NCBI GenBank assembly: GCA_001874255.1
Contig: MPDC01000002.1
Location: forward strand, 124,001 to 188,000
DNA: 64,000 bases
From: Alphaproteobacteria bacterium MedPE-SWcel
GTDB lineage: Bacteria > Pseudomonadota > Alphaproteobacteria > Rhodobacterales > Rhodobacteraceae
Reading direction: 5' to 3'
Part shown: positions 18,371 to 27,169 of the stretch, piece by piece
How positions within the stretch are numbered: position 1 is the stretch's first letter
How the letters are laid out: every line of letters starts with the position of its first letter
Notes under the pieces: model-generated
The model's input: the letters and a program-made list of their open reading frames with translations, nothing else
Told to the model about the DNA's origin: nothing
Database searches by the model: none
Made by a program: the position numbers and the translations under genes

Positions 18371-18970
18371 ATGACTACCCACATCGTGCTTGCTTCCGGA
18401 TCCGAGATCCGCGCCCATCTGCTGCGTCAGGCTGATATTAATTTTTCGGTTGCGGTCGCGCGTGTAGATGAAGGCGCAATTAAGGCAGCTCTTCTGTCTG
18501 AAGGCGCGGCCCCGAGGGATATTGCTGATGCTCTGGCCGAGGCCAAGGCCCGCAAGGTGTCGGGCAAACATCCTGGGAGTATCGTGCTGGGCTGTGATCA
18601 GGTTCTGGATTTCGAGGGTCGTCTGATATCCAAGGCGGAGACACCAGAAGACGCGATCGCGCAGTTGAAGCAGATGCGGGGCAAACGCCACACTCTCCTG
18701 TCTGCTGCGGTGATCTATCGGGATGGTCAGCCTCTCTGGCGTCATATCGGCCAGGTGCGGCTGGTCATGCGCCAGGCGAGCGATGCATATATCCAAAGCT
18801 ACGTCGCGCGAAACTGGGAAAGCATTCGCCATGCTGTCGGAGCGTACAAATTGGAAGAAGAAGGCGTTCGCCTGTTTACAACCATCGACGGCAGCTACTT
18901 TAATGTGTTGGGGTTACCATTGCTGGAACTCATCAACTATCTGGGACTTCAAGGGATCATCGAACAATGA
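18371..18970 (+). CDS. maf: Maf-family nucleotide pyrophosphatase
   Basis: Hydrolyses modified or canonical nucleoside triphosphates; the subgroup of this copy is not certain. The 199-residue product has the N-terminal LASGSEIRAHLLRQA (Maf substrate loop), the catalytic-region GCDQVLDFEGRLISKAETPEDA near residue 76 and YKLEEEGVRLFTTIDGSYFNVLGLPL near the C-terminus. The ATG at 18371 touches the last DnaA-like box of the origin region. It overlaps aroE by four bases and opens maf-aroE-coaE-dnaQ, a standard origin-proximal operon in Rhodobacteraceae. Confidence 0.95.
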   Translation: MTTHIVLASGSEIRAHLLRQADINFSVAVARVDEGAIKAALLSEGAAPRDIADALAEAKARKVSGKHPGSIVLGCDQVLDFEGRLISKAETPEDAIAQLKQMRGKRHTLLSAAVIYRDGQPLWRHIGQVRLVMRQASDAYIQSYVARNWESIRHAVGAYKLEEEGVRLFTTIDGSYFNVLGLPLLELINYLGLQGIIEQ

Positions 18971-19800
18971 CAGAGGCCAAGATCCCACTTGCGGGCGTGA
19001 TTGGGTGCCCTATTGCACACTCGAAATCTCCTCAGCTGCATAACCACTGGCTGGGTGCCTACGGGATTGCCGGTCACTATGTGCCGATGCATGTGGAACC
19101 TGACGATCTTGAGGCCGTGATCCGCATGATGCCGAGGATGGGGTTTGTCGGTGCCAACGTCACGCTTCCGCACAAACAGGCCATCATGTCCATCGCAGAC
19201 AAGGTCACGGATCGGGCCAAGCTCATGGGCGCGGCGAACACCCTGATCTTCCAGGAGGATGGTTCGGTCGTTGCGGACAATACGGATGGCTATGGCTTCA
19301 TCACCAATCTGCACCAGGGCGCGCCGGACTGGGATCCGAAATCGGGCCCTGCCACGGTATTTGGCGCAGGTGGCGCCAGTCGTGCCGTTGTCGCCTCTCT
19401 GATCGAGGCCGGCGTGCCCGAGGTTCGCCTGACTAATCGGACCCAGGCGCATGCAGACGAGATTGCCAAAATGTTCGGCAAGAAGATCGTCGTGGTGGAA
19501 TGGCTCCAAGCCGGCAATATCGTCGAGGACGCCGCCTTGATCGTGAACACGACATCGCTTGGTATGGAAGGGCAGCGTCGTCTGCGGGTGCCGCTGGATG
19601 GCCTGCACTCCGGTATCGTGGTGACGGATCTGGTCTATACACCGCTGAAGACGGAGCTGCTGATGAAGGCCGAAGAGGCAGGCTGTATCACGGTCGATGG
19701 TTTGGGCATGCTCTTGCATCAGGCGGTTCCGGGATTTGAAAGATGGTTTGGCCATCGCCCGGACGTAGATGACGCTGCACGGGATGCAGCGCTCAGATGA
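18967..19800 (+). CDS. aroE: Shikimate dehydrogenase (NADP)
   Basis: Reduces 3-dehydroshikimate to shikimate in aromatic amino acid synthesis. The 277-residue product has GCPIAHSKSPQLHNHWL near residue 13 (substrate-binding serines), GANVTLPHKQAIM near 62 with the catalytic lysine, AANTL, DNTDGYGF near 104 and the NADP-binding GAGGASRAV near 130, then the LT-NRT segment. It overlaps maf and coaE by four bases on either side, so the operon is tightly coupled. Confidence 0.97.
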   Translation: MTEAKIPLAGVIGCPIAHSKSPQLHNHWLGAYGIAGHYVPMHVEPDDLEAVIRMMPRMGFVGANVTLPHKQAIMSIADKVTDRAKLMGAANTLIFQEDGSVVADNTDGYGFITNLHQGAPDWDPKSGPATVFGAGGASRAVVASLIEAGVPEVRLTNRTQAHADEIAKMFGKKIVVVEWLQAGNIVEDAALIVNTTSLGMEGQRRLRVPLDGLHSGIVVTDLVYTPLKTELLMKAEEAGCITVDGLGMLLHQAVPGFERWFGHRPDVDDAARDAALR

Positions 19801-20390
19801 GCTTTGCCCTTGGATTGACCGGCAATATCGGCATGGGAAAATCCACCACGGCTGGCCTCTTTGCCGATGCGGGCTGCGCAATCTGGGACGCGGATGCGGC
19901 CGTGCATCGGTTGTATGAGTCAGGCGGAGCGGCAGTGCGCCCGATCGGTGCAGTATTCCCCGAGGCGACTGCGGCGGGTTTTGTTGACAGGTCAGTTCTC
20001 AAATCAATGATCTTAAATGATAAATCAGTTCTCAACAAAATCGAGAGTATCGTGCATCCCCTGGTTCATGCGGACCGGCAAGCCTTTCGCAAAGCGGCCA
20101 CTGCGGATATTTTGGTCTTCGACATTCCGCTGTTGTTCGAAACGGGATCGGCGGATGAGATGGACGCCGTGGCCTGCGTTCACGTCGATCCTGCGACCCA
20201 ACGGGCCCGTGTTCTGGACCGCGGCACGATGAGCGCGGAGCAGTTTGAGCAGATTCTGGCCAAACAGATGCCGATAGATCAAAAGCTGGCGCAGAGCGAC
20301 TACAGGATCGAAACCGATACGCACGAACACGCGCGCCGACAGGTCGCAGCTGTGTTGGATGATATCGAACGGAGGATGGAGCATGCGTGA
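19797..20390 (+). CDS. coaE: Dephospho-CoA kinase
   Basis: Last step of coenzyme A synthesis, phosphorylating the ribose of dephospho-CoA. The 197-residue product has the P-loop GLTGNIGMGKSTTAGLF near residue 7, the DADAAVHRLYESGG segment near 33 and the DIPLLFE motif near 108. It overlaps aroE by four bases and dnaQ by eight. Confidence 0.97.
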   Translation: MSFALGLTGNIGMGKSTTAGLFADAGCAIWDADAAVHRLYESGGAAVRPIGAVFPEATAAGFVDRSVLKSMILNDKSVLNKIESIVHPLVHADRQAFRKAATADILVFDIPLLFETGSADEMDAVACVHVDPATQRARVLDRGTMSAEQFEQILAKQMPIDQKLAQSDYRIETDTHEHARRQVAAVLDDIERRMEHA

Positions 20391-21111
20391 AATTGTGCTC
20401 GATACGGAAACCACGGGATTTGACCCGTTTTCGGGCGACCGGATTGTTGAAATTGGCGCGGTCGAGCTGTTCAATCACATGCCGACAGGCAAGACGTTTC
20501 ACGAGTATATCAATCCGGAGCGCTCGATGCCGTCTGAAGCCTTTGGGGTTCACGGGATTGGTCCCGATCTTCTGGAGCCGCCCCAGCCACCGACGCCGGG
20601 CGCCGTGACGCTTCGCGATAAACCTGTCTTTGCCAAGGTGGGGCAGAAGTTTCTGGATTTTGTGGGGGATGCCAAAATGGTGATCCACAATGCCAGTTTC
20701 GACATGAAGTTTCTGAACGCCGAACTGGGTTGGATGAATCTGCGGCAGCTGCCAATGGATCAGGCGATCGACACGCTTGCGATGGCGCGGAAGCGGTTTC
20801 CCGGCTCGCCCGCGACGCTGGATGCCCTGTGTCGCAGGTTTGGCATCGACAATGCGAACCGAACCCTGCACGGGGCGCTGCTGGACTCCGAAATCCTCGC
20901 GGATGTGTACCTGGAGCTGATCGGAGGCCGTCAGCCTGATTTCGGACTTTCGACGCAATCATCCGATGGGCCGCGCGGTGTCGACATCGATTGGCGCCCT
21001 GCCCCACGTGCCAAACCTCTGTCAGAGCGTTTGACCGAAAGCGAAAGGGCCGCGCATGAGGCTTTTGTGGCCAAGATGGGGGACGATGCGTTATGGAAGA
21101 CCCTAAAATGA
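20383..21111 (+). CDS. dnaQ: DNA polymerase III epsilon subunit (proofreading exonuclease)
   Basis: The 3'-5' exonuclease of the replicative polymerase. The 242-residue product has the Exo I motif LDTETTGFDP at residue 6, Exo II with VIHNASFDMKFLN near 105 and Exo III HGALLDSEILADVYLEL near 167 (the DEDDh histidine is in H-G-A-L-L-D). The ATG at 20383 follows GGAGG at seven bases; an earlier ATG at 20359 inside coaE adds eight atypical residues. It is the last gene of the maf operon and is followed by a hairpin. Confidence 0.97.
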   Translation: MREIVLDTETTGFDPFSGDRIVEIGAVELFNHMPTGKTFHEYINPERSMPSEAFGVHGIGPDLLEPPQPPTPGAVTLRDKPVFAKVGQKFLDFVGDAKMVIHNASFDMKFLNAELGWMNLRQLPMDQAIDTLAMARKRFPGSPATLDALCRRFGIDNANRTLHGALLDSEILADVYLELIGGRQPDFGLSTQSSDGPRGVDIDWRPAPRAKPLSERLTESERAAHEAFVAKMGDDALWKTLK

Positions 21112-21115
21112 AAAT

Positions 21116-21144
21116 AAGCGCCGCACTCATTCAGTGCGACGCTT
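21116..21144. terminator. Bidirectional hairpin between dnaQ and secB
   Basis: AAGCGCCGCACT and AGTGCGACGCTT form a 12-position stem with one mismatch and a 5-base loop. It lies five bases after the dnaQ stop and 30 bases after the secB stop on the other strand, where the following bases TTATTTTCATTTT make it a reasonable terminator for the secB transcript. Confidence 0.6.
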
Positions 21145-21173
21145 ACCAAAAAGAGTTCAGCTAGAAGAAAACC

Positions 21174-21662
21174 TCAGTTTACGGTTTCTTCTGTGGTTTG
21201 GCGGCGCGCCAACTCGTTGCGGTAGATGCCCACGAAGTCGATGTTGTCGAGGTTCAGAGGCGGGAAACCACCGTCGCGGCTGATGTCGGAGACGATGCGC
21301 CGCAGGAACGGGAACAGCATCCGCGGACATTCAATCAACAGGAATGGATGCAGCTGATCTTCTGGCACACCAGAGATGTTGAATATACCGACATATTCCA
21401 ACTCGAGGACGAACAGCGTTTCGCCACCCGCCTTGTTCTTGGATTCAATGGTCAGTTTTGTGATGACTTCGTATTGGTTTTCCGTGCTCCGCTTTTTGGC
21501 ATCAAGGGCAACCTGAACATTGACGTCAGGCTGAACCTCGCCGCCAACGCCTTTTTGGGCCATCACGTTCTCGAATGACAGATCGCGAATGAACTGCCCG
21601 AGAATATTCATCTGCACTTGCGGTTGACCCGCGCCCTCGGTCGGTACGCCATTTTCGGCCAT
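21174..21662 (-). CDS. secB: Protein-export chaperone SecB
   Basis: Tetrameric cytoplasmic chaperone that holds preproteins unfolded and passes them to SecA. The 162-residue product has the QVQMNILGQFIRDLSFENV start typical of alphaproteobacterial SecB, the LELEYVGIFNISGVPEDQLHPFLLIECPRMLFPFLRRIV core in part, and GGFPPLNLDNIDFVGIY near the end. Transcribed from the same strand as fxsA, 64 bases behind it. Its partner secA is 29 kb away at 50373. Confidence 0.96.
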   Translation of the reverse strand: MAENGVPTEGAGQPQVQMNILGQFIRDLSFENVMAQKGVGGEVQPDVNVQVALDAKKRSTENQYEVITKLTIESKNKAGGETLFVLELEYVGIFNISGVPEDQLHPFLLIECPRMLFPFLRRIVSDISRDGGFPPLNLDNIDFVGIYRNELARRQTTEETVN

Positions 21663-21726
21663 GGAAGTCTCCTGAGATTAACCTGTTGAAGCGTGCTTAC
21701 CAGCTTGGAGAAACATCCTCAAAGTC

Positions 21727-22227
21727 TTATTTTGGTCCCTGGACCCATCCAGAAGTTCGACCTGTCGGCGACCGGGATGTCACATCTTCAAAATCGCCAT
21801 CGATGATATCGCCCCGCGTATCTGTTTGCCGGGGTGATGGGCCCGATGCTGCGCCCATCTTGAAGGACGTAACAGTAACTTTGCTGCGCACATAAGAGAA
21901 GGCCCTCGTTCGAAAGCCCGGCACCAGCAGTAAAAAACCAAAGGCATCCGTGAAAAAACCAGGCGTCAGCAACAGCGCACCAGCCAAAAGGATCATCGCG
22001 CCATGTGCCAATGGCTCGGTCGGGTCGGAGAGTTGTTCGAATGATCCACGCAATTGCCCCAGGGCCAAACGGCCTTGTGTCTTGACCAGCCAAGTGCCCA
22101 AGACTGCTGTCAAAATGACGATCCCGAGGGTCGGCAGCAGGCCGATGAAACTGCCAACCTGTATGAACAGGGCAATTTCAATAATCGGGACTAGCAGAAA
22201 AGCTAGAAAAAGGGGCATTATAGACAT
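21727..22227 (-). CDS. fxsA: FxsA-family inner membrane protein
   Basis: Membrane protein of the FxsA family, known for suppressing phage T7 F-exclusion when overproduced; its normal role is unknown. The 166-residue product has two or three hydrophobic segments at residues 4-50, the family motif EIALFIQVGSFIGLLPTLG-like region with a GTWLVKTQG segment, and LTPGFFTDAFGFLLLVPGFR near 90, followed by a soluble tail of about 60 residues. ATG 22227 is used; ATG 22218 is also possible since the GGAGAGG stretch lies between their preferred spacings. It diverges from timA. Confidence 0.88.
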   Translation of the reverse strand: MSIMPLFLAFLLVPIIEIALFIQVGSFIGLLPTLGIVILTAVLGTWLVKTQGRLALGQLRGSFEQLSDPTEPLAHGAMILLAGALLLTPGFFTDAFGFLLLVPGFRTRAFSYVRSKVTVTSFKMGAASGPSPRQTDTRGDIIDGDFEDVTSRSPTGRTSGWVQGPK

Positions 22228-22331
22228 CCTCTCCTTGGGGCAGAACGGTGGACTTGGTCCCGCCTGTCACCTACATAAGAGCAGAACGCGTTGGTTTCAA
22301 ACCAACAGGTCCAGTTGGACAAGAGGTATAG

Positions 22332-22988
22332 ATGGAGTCGCCCTTGATAGAGGTTTTGGTCCTGGCCGGCATCGCGGTTTTTCTGATTTTGCGCCTGAAG
22401 AGCGTATTGGGCACGCGAGAGGGATTTGAAAAGCCCCCTTTGTCCGGGTCAGACGTCCGCGCGCCCCAGCGTAAGTTTGAAGTCATAGACGGCCGCCCCG
22501 ATGACGACATCGTGGCCTACGTCGACGAAGGGAGCCCCCAGGCGCAAGCGCTGGCTGACATGAAGCGGGCGGAATCGTCCTTTCACGTCGCGGAATTCCT
22601 GCAGGGCGCGCGTGGTGCCTATGAAATGATCCTGATGGGATTTGAAACCGGCGAGCTTGACGGGATTCAACCCTTCATTTCGGATGAGATTTTCCAGAGT
22701 TTCGTGGATGCGGTTTCCAATCGCGAGGATCAGGGTCTGACCATCGACGCGGAGTTCATCGGCGTCAGGGAGACATCCATCGCCGATGCCACCTTCGACG
22801 AGGCGACGTCGACTGCGGATATCACCGTCCGGTTTGTCGGTGAACTGACATCCGTCGTGCGTGACCGCAGCGGGGAGATCGTCGAGGGCGATCCGAAAGC
22901 CGTCAAACGTCAGAAGGATACATGGACCTTCTCGCGACAGATGGGCGGCGATGATCCGAACTGGCAGCTGGTGGCAACGGACGCATGA
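22332..22988 (+). CDS. timA: Tim44/TimA family membrane-associated protein
   Basis: Alphaproteobacterial relative of the mitochondrial import protein Tim44, of unknown bacterial substrate. The 218-residue product has one N-terminal membrane segment (residues 6-22, VLVLAGIAVFLILRL), a charged linker and a C-terminal Tim44 domain with FLQGARGAYEMILMGFETGEL near residue 90 and TWTFSRQMGGDDPNWQLVAT at the end. It overlaps mltA by four bases; fxsA-secB on the opposite strand and timA-mltA here place a translocation-related gene set together. Confidence 0.9.
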   Translation: MESPLIEVLVLAGIAVFLILRLKSVLGTREGFEKPPLSGSDVRAPQRKFEVIDGRPDDDIVAYVDEGSPQAQALADMKRAESSFHVAEFLQGARGAYEMILMGFETGELDGIQPFISDEIFQSFVDAVSNREDQGLTIDAEFIGVRETSIADATFDEATSTADITVRFVGELTSVVRDRSGEIVEGDPKAVKRQKDTWTFSRQMGGDDPNWQLVATDA

Positions 22989-24043
22989 CGGGTGCGCTCC
23001 GCAGGGGGCTGGGTGCGGCGTTTTTGGCCGTGACCCTGTGTTCCTGGGCCGGAGCGCAGCCCGTGCAGGGACTGTCCCATCGCATTCTCGAATTTAGCGA
23101 ACTGTCCGAATGGGATCTCGACAATCATGTCGAGGCCCTTCGGGTTTTTCGTGGCACCTGCATGGATCTCGATGGCGCCGATTGGCAATCGCTCTGCGCC
23201 ATGGCGCATAATGCAGATGACAGCGGGGCCCGCAGCTTCTTCGAATTGTTCTTTCGCCCGGTTTTGATCGAGGATGGGAAGGACGGCCTGTTCACCGGGT
23301 ATTTCGAGCCGGAGCTGGAGGGATCTCTGGTTCGCACGGCCCGGTACCGCTACCCGGTTTACCGCATGCCACCCGAAGCACGTCAGACATCGCTCTGGTT
23401 GACCCGACGAGAGATCCTGACGAGCGGCGTCATGGAGGGACGGGGCCTTGAAATTGCGTGGGTCGACGATCCTGTGGAACTATTCTTCCTGCAAATTCAG
23501 GGATCTGGCCGGATAAAATTAACAAATGGATCAACCATCCGACTTGGATATGGCGGCGCGAACGGTCATTCCTATCGGTCCATCGGTCAGGAACTGGTTC
23601 GGCGTGGGATCTATAATCTGCATCAGGTAAGTGCCCAGGTCATTCGGAATTGGGTACGGCGCAATCCGGGACCGGGTACAGAACTGTTGATGCACAACCC
23701 GTCATATGTGTTTTTCCGGGTCGTGAACCGTATTGCGCCTCACAAGGGGCCACTTGGTGCGATGAACCGGTCGATTACTCCGATGAGATCCGTCGCGGTG
23801 GATCCGACCTATACGCCACTTGGCGCGCCGGTATGGGTTGAAAAAAACGGCCAGACCAAGATGCGCCGGTTGATGATCGCACAGGATACGGGATCGGCGA
23901 TCAAGGGCGCGCAGCGGGCGGATATCTTTTTCGGCGCGGGCGATGATGCCGGCCGTCTGGCCGGGCAACTTCGCGATCCGGGACGAATGCTGGTCTTGAT
24001 GCCGATACAGCGGGCCTATGCATTGTTGCCGGATGATATCTGA
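22985..24043 (+). CDS. mltA: Membrane-bound lytic transglycosylase A (MltA)
   Basis: Cleaves peptidoglycan with formation of 1,6-anhydro-muropeptides. The 352-residue product has a signal peptide (residues 1-24, ending AGA-QP), the MltA domain with GYFEPELEGS near residue 100 and FFLQIQGSGRIKL near 170, and the C-terminal 3D domain with three aspartates (VDPTYTPLG, AQDTGSAIKGAQRADIFFG). No lipobox cysteine follows the signal peptide, so it may be periplasmic and soluble. It overlaps timA by four bases and the Smr gene by one. Confidence 0.95.
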   Translation: MTGALRRGLGAAFLAVTLCSWAGAQPVQGLSHRILEFSELSEWDLDNHVEALRVFRGTCMDLDGADWQSLCAMAHNADDSGARSFFELFFRPVLIEDGKDGLFTGYFEPELEGSLVRTARYRYPVYRMPPEARQTSLWLTRREILTSGVMEGRGLEIAWVDDPVELFFLQIQGSGRIKLTNGSTIRLGYGGANGHSYRSIGQELVRRGIYNLHQVSAQVIRNWVRRNPGPGTELLMHNPSYVFFRVVNRIAPHKGPLGAMNRSITPMRSVAVDPTYTPLGAPVWVEKNGQTKMRRLMIAQDTGSAIKGAQRADIFFGAGDDAGRLAGQLRDPGRMLVLMPIQRAYALLPDDI

Positions 24044-24648
24044 TGAGTCGGCGCAAACTGACACCTGAGGAAATCGATCTTTGGAAAAAGGTCGTGACAC
24101 ATACGGAACGCCTGCATACCGGTCGGCGAGAAACCGGAGGCGATCCGGATGATCTGCCGCATCCCCCAAAACCGAAACCAAAGCCACAGAGATCGCCGAC
24201 TGCCGCCCTGCCGCATTTTGAGGTCGGAAGCAAAGCACGCGGAGCGACCCCTCGTCATGATCTGAAACCGTCTCCGGGACGAAAGCTGGCAGCTGATCCC
24301 TTGCGCATGGACGAAAAGGCCTTTCGCCGGATGAAGCGCGGCAAATTGAAGCCAGAAGGAAAGCTGGATCTGCACGGGATGCGTATGGAGTCGGCGCATG
24401 GTGCGCTCGTGCGCTTTATTCTTACGTCGCAGTCAAAGGACAAGCGCCTCGTGCTGGTCATTACCGGAAAGGGCAAAGATCGGGATGAGCCCGGCCCGAT
24501 GCCAGTGCCACGCGGGGTGCTACGGCATCAAGTTCCCCAATGGCTGGCGCTGCCGCCGCTCGCACAGGCGGTTCTTCAGATCACGCCGGCCCATATCAGC
24601 CACGGCGGTGAGGGGGCCTATTATGTCTATCTGCGGCGCAATCGCTGA
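24043..24648 (+). CDS. Smr-domain protein
   Basis: The 201-residue product has a basic, low-complexity N-terminal half (proline- and lysine-rich, residues 30-65) and a C-terminal Smr domain, with the LDLHGM motif near residue 106 and the glycine-rich VITGKGKDRDEPGP region near 145, ending in HGGEGAYYVYLRR. Smr domains are nicking nucleases found in MutS2 and as stand-alone proteins; the substrate here is unknown. The start overlaps the mltA stop by one base (TGATG). It ends two bases from the convergent hydrolase gene. Confidence 0.9.
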   Translation: MSRRKLTPEEIDLWKKVVTHTERLHTGRRETGGDPDDLPHPPKPKPKPQRSPTAALPHFEVGSKARGATPRHDLKPSPGRKLAADPLRMDEKAFRRMKRGKLKPEGKLDLHGMRMESAHGALVRFILTSQSKDKRLVLVITGKGKDRDEPGPMPVPRGVLRHQVPQWLALPPLAQAVLQITPAHISHGGEGAYYVYLRRNR

Positions 24649-24650
24649 CC

Positions 24651-25775
24651 TCAGCGATCTTCATGTCTCTCGCGTCGTTCCAGCAGTAATTTTCCCGAAT
24701 CCGCCAGTACCGATTGTTTTGCGGGCAGGACTTGGCTGAGAAAACCCGGGTCCACCGGGCCAAAGACTCTGTTCACCCTGACAGCTGATCGTAAAACGGC
24801 GATCAGACTCGGCGAGGTTGCTGCCACGAAATGCCCCGATGCGGCATCGCTGTCAAAGGCGGTCAGGTCGATGATCTGCACCGGCCAATCCCCGAGCGCA
24901 TCGGCAGAAGTGATATTGCCGAGCCGCTCACTTGTGCTGGTTCCGCGCAATCGGCCGGAGATGTTCAAGATCCGATCTTTCCGGGAGACCATGATTGCGA
25001 AAGGCTGAGGAACCTTTCGAAGATCGGCGATCTGACTTTCAAAGAGATCAACGTCAAGATCCGGAGACATCAGAATAACGCCACCGTTCATCGTATTGGC
25101 CGCCCAGCCGGGTGTGCGAATTTCAGCCTGACGCAGCATTTCCATACTGAGGCCGGTGCCCATCGAATGCGCAACCAGCACGATGCGTTCTGCGCCTGCT
25201 TTTTTGACCCGGCGGACCGTCTCCTCGAGGCCGTCGCGGGCAAAGAGCATGCTGTCGAGGTCATAGGCATAGCCAAAAGCGCGCCCGCGACTGGGCCAGG
25301 AATACATCACCAGAGATCCCGGAAGGCCAATGTCATATGCAATCTGTGCGGCGCGATAGGCCGTTTCCGGATGGGTACTGTTGAAGCCGTGAACAAAAAT
25401 CGTCACCTCTCGCAGGGGCCAGCCGTTCTCCTGCTGCTCCTGCGCAAACCGGCGGCGCAGTTCCTCTACAGAGGCGATATCGGCGTTGTCGGCGATCGTG
25501 AAGTTCTTGGTGGGATCGGGATTCTTGTGCCGATAGGACAGGTCTCCGGGGTTGTGATCCGGCGGGATCGACACCGTCATTTCCATCATCCGAAGCTCAT
25601 CCGAGCGTCGGAAACCAAAGGTCCCGTCCGGATCCTGCGCGCGGGTGGTTGTGGCAAAGACCGTTTGCGCGGTGCCGACGCTCAGTGCCGATGGTAAAAT
25701 CGGCATCTTGTCCCTGTCGGCGCAGGCCGACAGGAACAGTATCGTGACAGCAGAAAAAATCCGTTTGCGCATCAT
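24651..25775 (-). CDS. Alpha/beta hydrolase lipoprotein (DUF900 family)
   Basis: Predicted outer- or periplasmic-face lipoprotein hydrolase of unknown substrate. The 374-residue product has a lipoprotein signal with lipobox LSAC near residue 17, the oxyanion motif FVHGFNSTHPETAYRAAQ near 150, the nucleophile elbow VAHSMGTGL near 207 and a late histidine in SGHFVA. This matches DUF900, an alpha/beta hydrolase family of bacterial secreted esterase-like proteins. The ATG at 25775 follows GGAGAG; a GTG two codons upstream is possible. It converges with the Smr gene and stands alone. Confidence 0.85.
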   Translation of the reverse strand: MMRKRIFSAVTILFLSACADRDKMPILPSALSVGTAQTVFATTTRAQDPDGTFGFRRSDELRMMEMTVSIPPDHNPGDLSYRHKNPDPTKNFTIADNADIASVEELRRRFAQEQQENGWPLREVTIFVHGFNSTHPETAYRAAQIAYDIGLPGSLVMYSWPSRGRAFGYAYDLDSMLFARDGLEETVRRVKKAGAERIVLVAHSMGTGLSMEMLRQAEIRTPGWAANTMNGGVILMSPDLDVDLFESQIADLRKVPQPFAIMVSRKDRILNISGRLRGTSTSERLGNITSADALGDWPVQIIDLTAFDSDAASGHFVAATSPSLIAVLRSAVRVNRVFGPVDPGFLSQVLPAKQSVLADSGKLLLERRERHEDR

Positions 25776-25845
25776 TGACACTCTCCACCCGTTCCGCGTC
25801 CCGTAGCAACCCTTTGCACTTGGGCCGCGGCTCAGGTGTTGAGCA

Positions 25846-27156
25846 CTAGAGCACGTAGCGGCTGAGATCAGTGGACTTTGTCAATTCACCGAGGTTTTTG
25901 TTCACCAGTGCTGCATCCACAACTATTTCGGTCCCGGGACTGTCGGGAGCGGTGAAGGACAGGTCCTCGAACACCCGTTCCATCACGGTATAAAGCCGCC
26001 GCGCACCGATGTTTTCGACGCTTTGGTTCACTTCGGCGGCAATGCGGGCGAGCGCCTGAATACCGTCCTTGGTAAATGTCACCGTGACCTGTTCGGTCCC
26101 AAGGAGCGCTTCGTACTGGCGGGTCAGGGCGTTATCGGTTTCGGTCAGGATCCGTACAAAGTCGGCTTCGCTCAGCGCCCGCAGGTTGACGCGAATTGGC
26201 AGACGGCCCTGAAGTTCCGGCAGCAGATCAGATGGCTTCACGATGTGAAACGCACCTGAGGCAATGAACAGGATATGGTCTGTTTTCACCGGTCCATGCT
26301 TGGTGCTCACGGTTGTGCCTTCGATCAGGGGCAGAAGGTCGCGCTGTACGCCTTCGCGGCTGACGTCCCCACCGCGCGCGTCGCTTCGTGCGCAGACCTT
26401 GTCAATTTCATCGAGGAAAACGATGCCGTTCTGCTCGACCGCTTCCAGCGCGGCCCTGGTCACGGTTTCATCGTCCAGAAGCTTGTCCGCTTCTTCGCTG
26501 ATCAACACATCGTAGCTTTCGGCGACGGTCAGTTTCTTCCTGGTGGTGCGGCCTCCCATGGCCTTTCCAAACAAATCCCCGAGGTTCATCATCCCCATGT
26601 TGCCGCCCGGCTGACCCGGGATATCAAACATGCCGCCCATGGGGTTTGAGGTATCCGCAATATCAAGCTCGATCACAGTATCATCCAGCTCACCGGCCTT
26701 GAGCTTTTTGCGAAACATATCGAGGGTGCCCTCACGGGCGTCGCTGCCGGCAATGGCTTCGAGCACGCGGAGTTCGGCGGCCTTGTGCGCCTTTGTACGG
26801 ACATTCTCGCGCATATGTTCACGCGTCTGGATGATCGCCGTATCCACCAGATCCCGGACGATCTGTTCAACATCGCGACCGACATAGCCAACTTCGGTGA
26901 ACTTTGTGGCCTCCACCTTGATGAAAGGCGCACGGGCGAGTTTCGCCAGCCGTCGCGAAATTTCGGTCTTGCCGACACCGGTGGGGCCGATCATCAGGAT
27001 GTTCTTGGGGTATACCTCGTCACGGAGGTCATCCGGCAGCTGTTTGCGGCGCCAGCGATTGCGCAGGGCCACTGCCACGGCGCGCTTGGCGTCCTTTTGG
27101 CCGATGATGAATCGATCAAGTTCGGAAACGATTTCGCGGGGGGTCAGATCAGTCAT
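25846..27156 (-). CDS. hslU: HslU, ATPase subunit of the HslVU protease
   Basis: AAA+ unfoldase that feeds substrates into HslV. The 436-residue product starts [20 protein letters not shown] and has Walker [16 protein letters not shown] near residue 57, the pore motif region GYVGRD near 90, Walker [14 protein letters not shown] near 250 and sensor elements, ending in RYVL with the conserved leucine-tailed C-terminus. The longer frame upstream runs into the neighbouring gene and is rejected. In most genomes hslU directly follows hslV; here a membrane gene of 351 codons lies between them on the same strand. Confidence 0.97.
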   Translation of the reverse strand: MTDLTPREIVSELDRFIIGQKDAKRAVAVALRNRWRRKQLPDDLRDEVYPKNILMIGPTGVGKTEISRRLAKLARAPFIKVEATKFTEVGYVGRDVEQIVRDLVDTAIIQTREHMRENVRTKAHKAAELRVLEAIAGSDAREGTLDMFRKKLKAGELDDTVIELDIADTSNPMGGMFDIPGQPGGNMGMMNLGDLFGKAMGGRTTRKKLTVAESYDVLISEEADKLLDDETVTRAALEAVEQNGIVFLDEIDKVCARSDARGGDVSREGVQRDLLPLIEGTTVSTKHGPVKTDHILFIASGAFHIVKPSDLLPELQGRLPIRVNLRALSEADFVRILTETDNALTRQYEALLGTEQVTVTFTKDGIQALARIAAEVNQSVENIGARRLYTVMERVFEDLSFTAPDSPGTEIVVDAALVNKNLGELTKSTDLSRYVL

Positions 27157-27169
27157 GTCTATCCCTTTT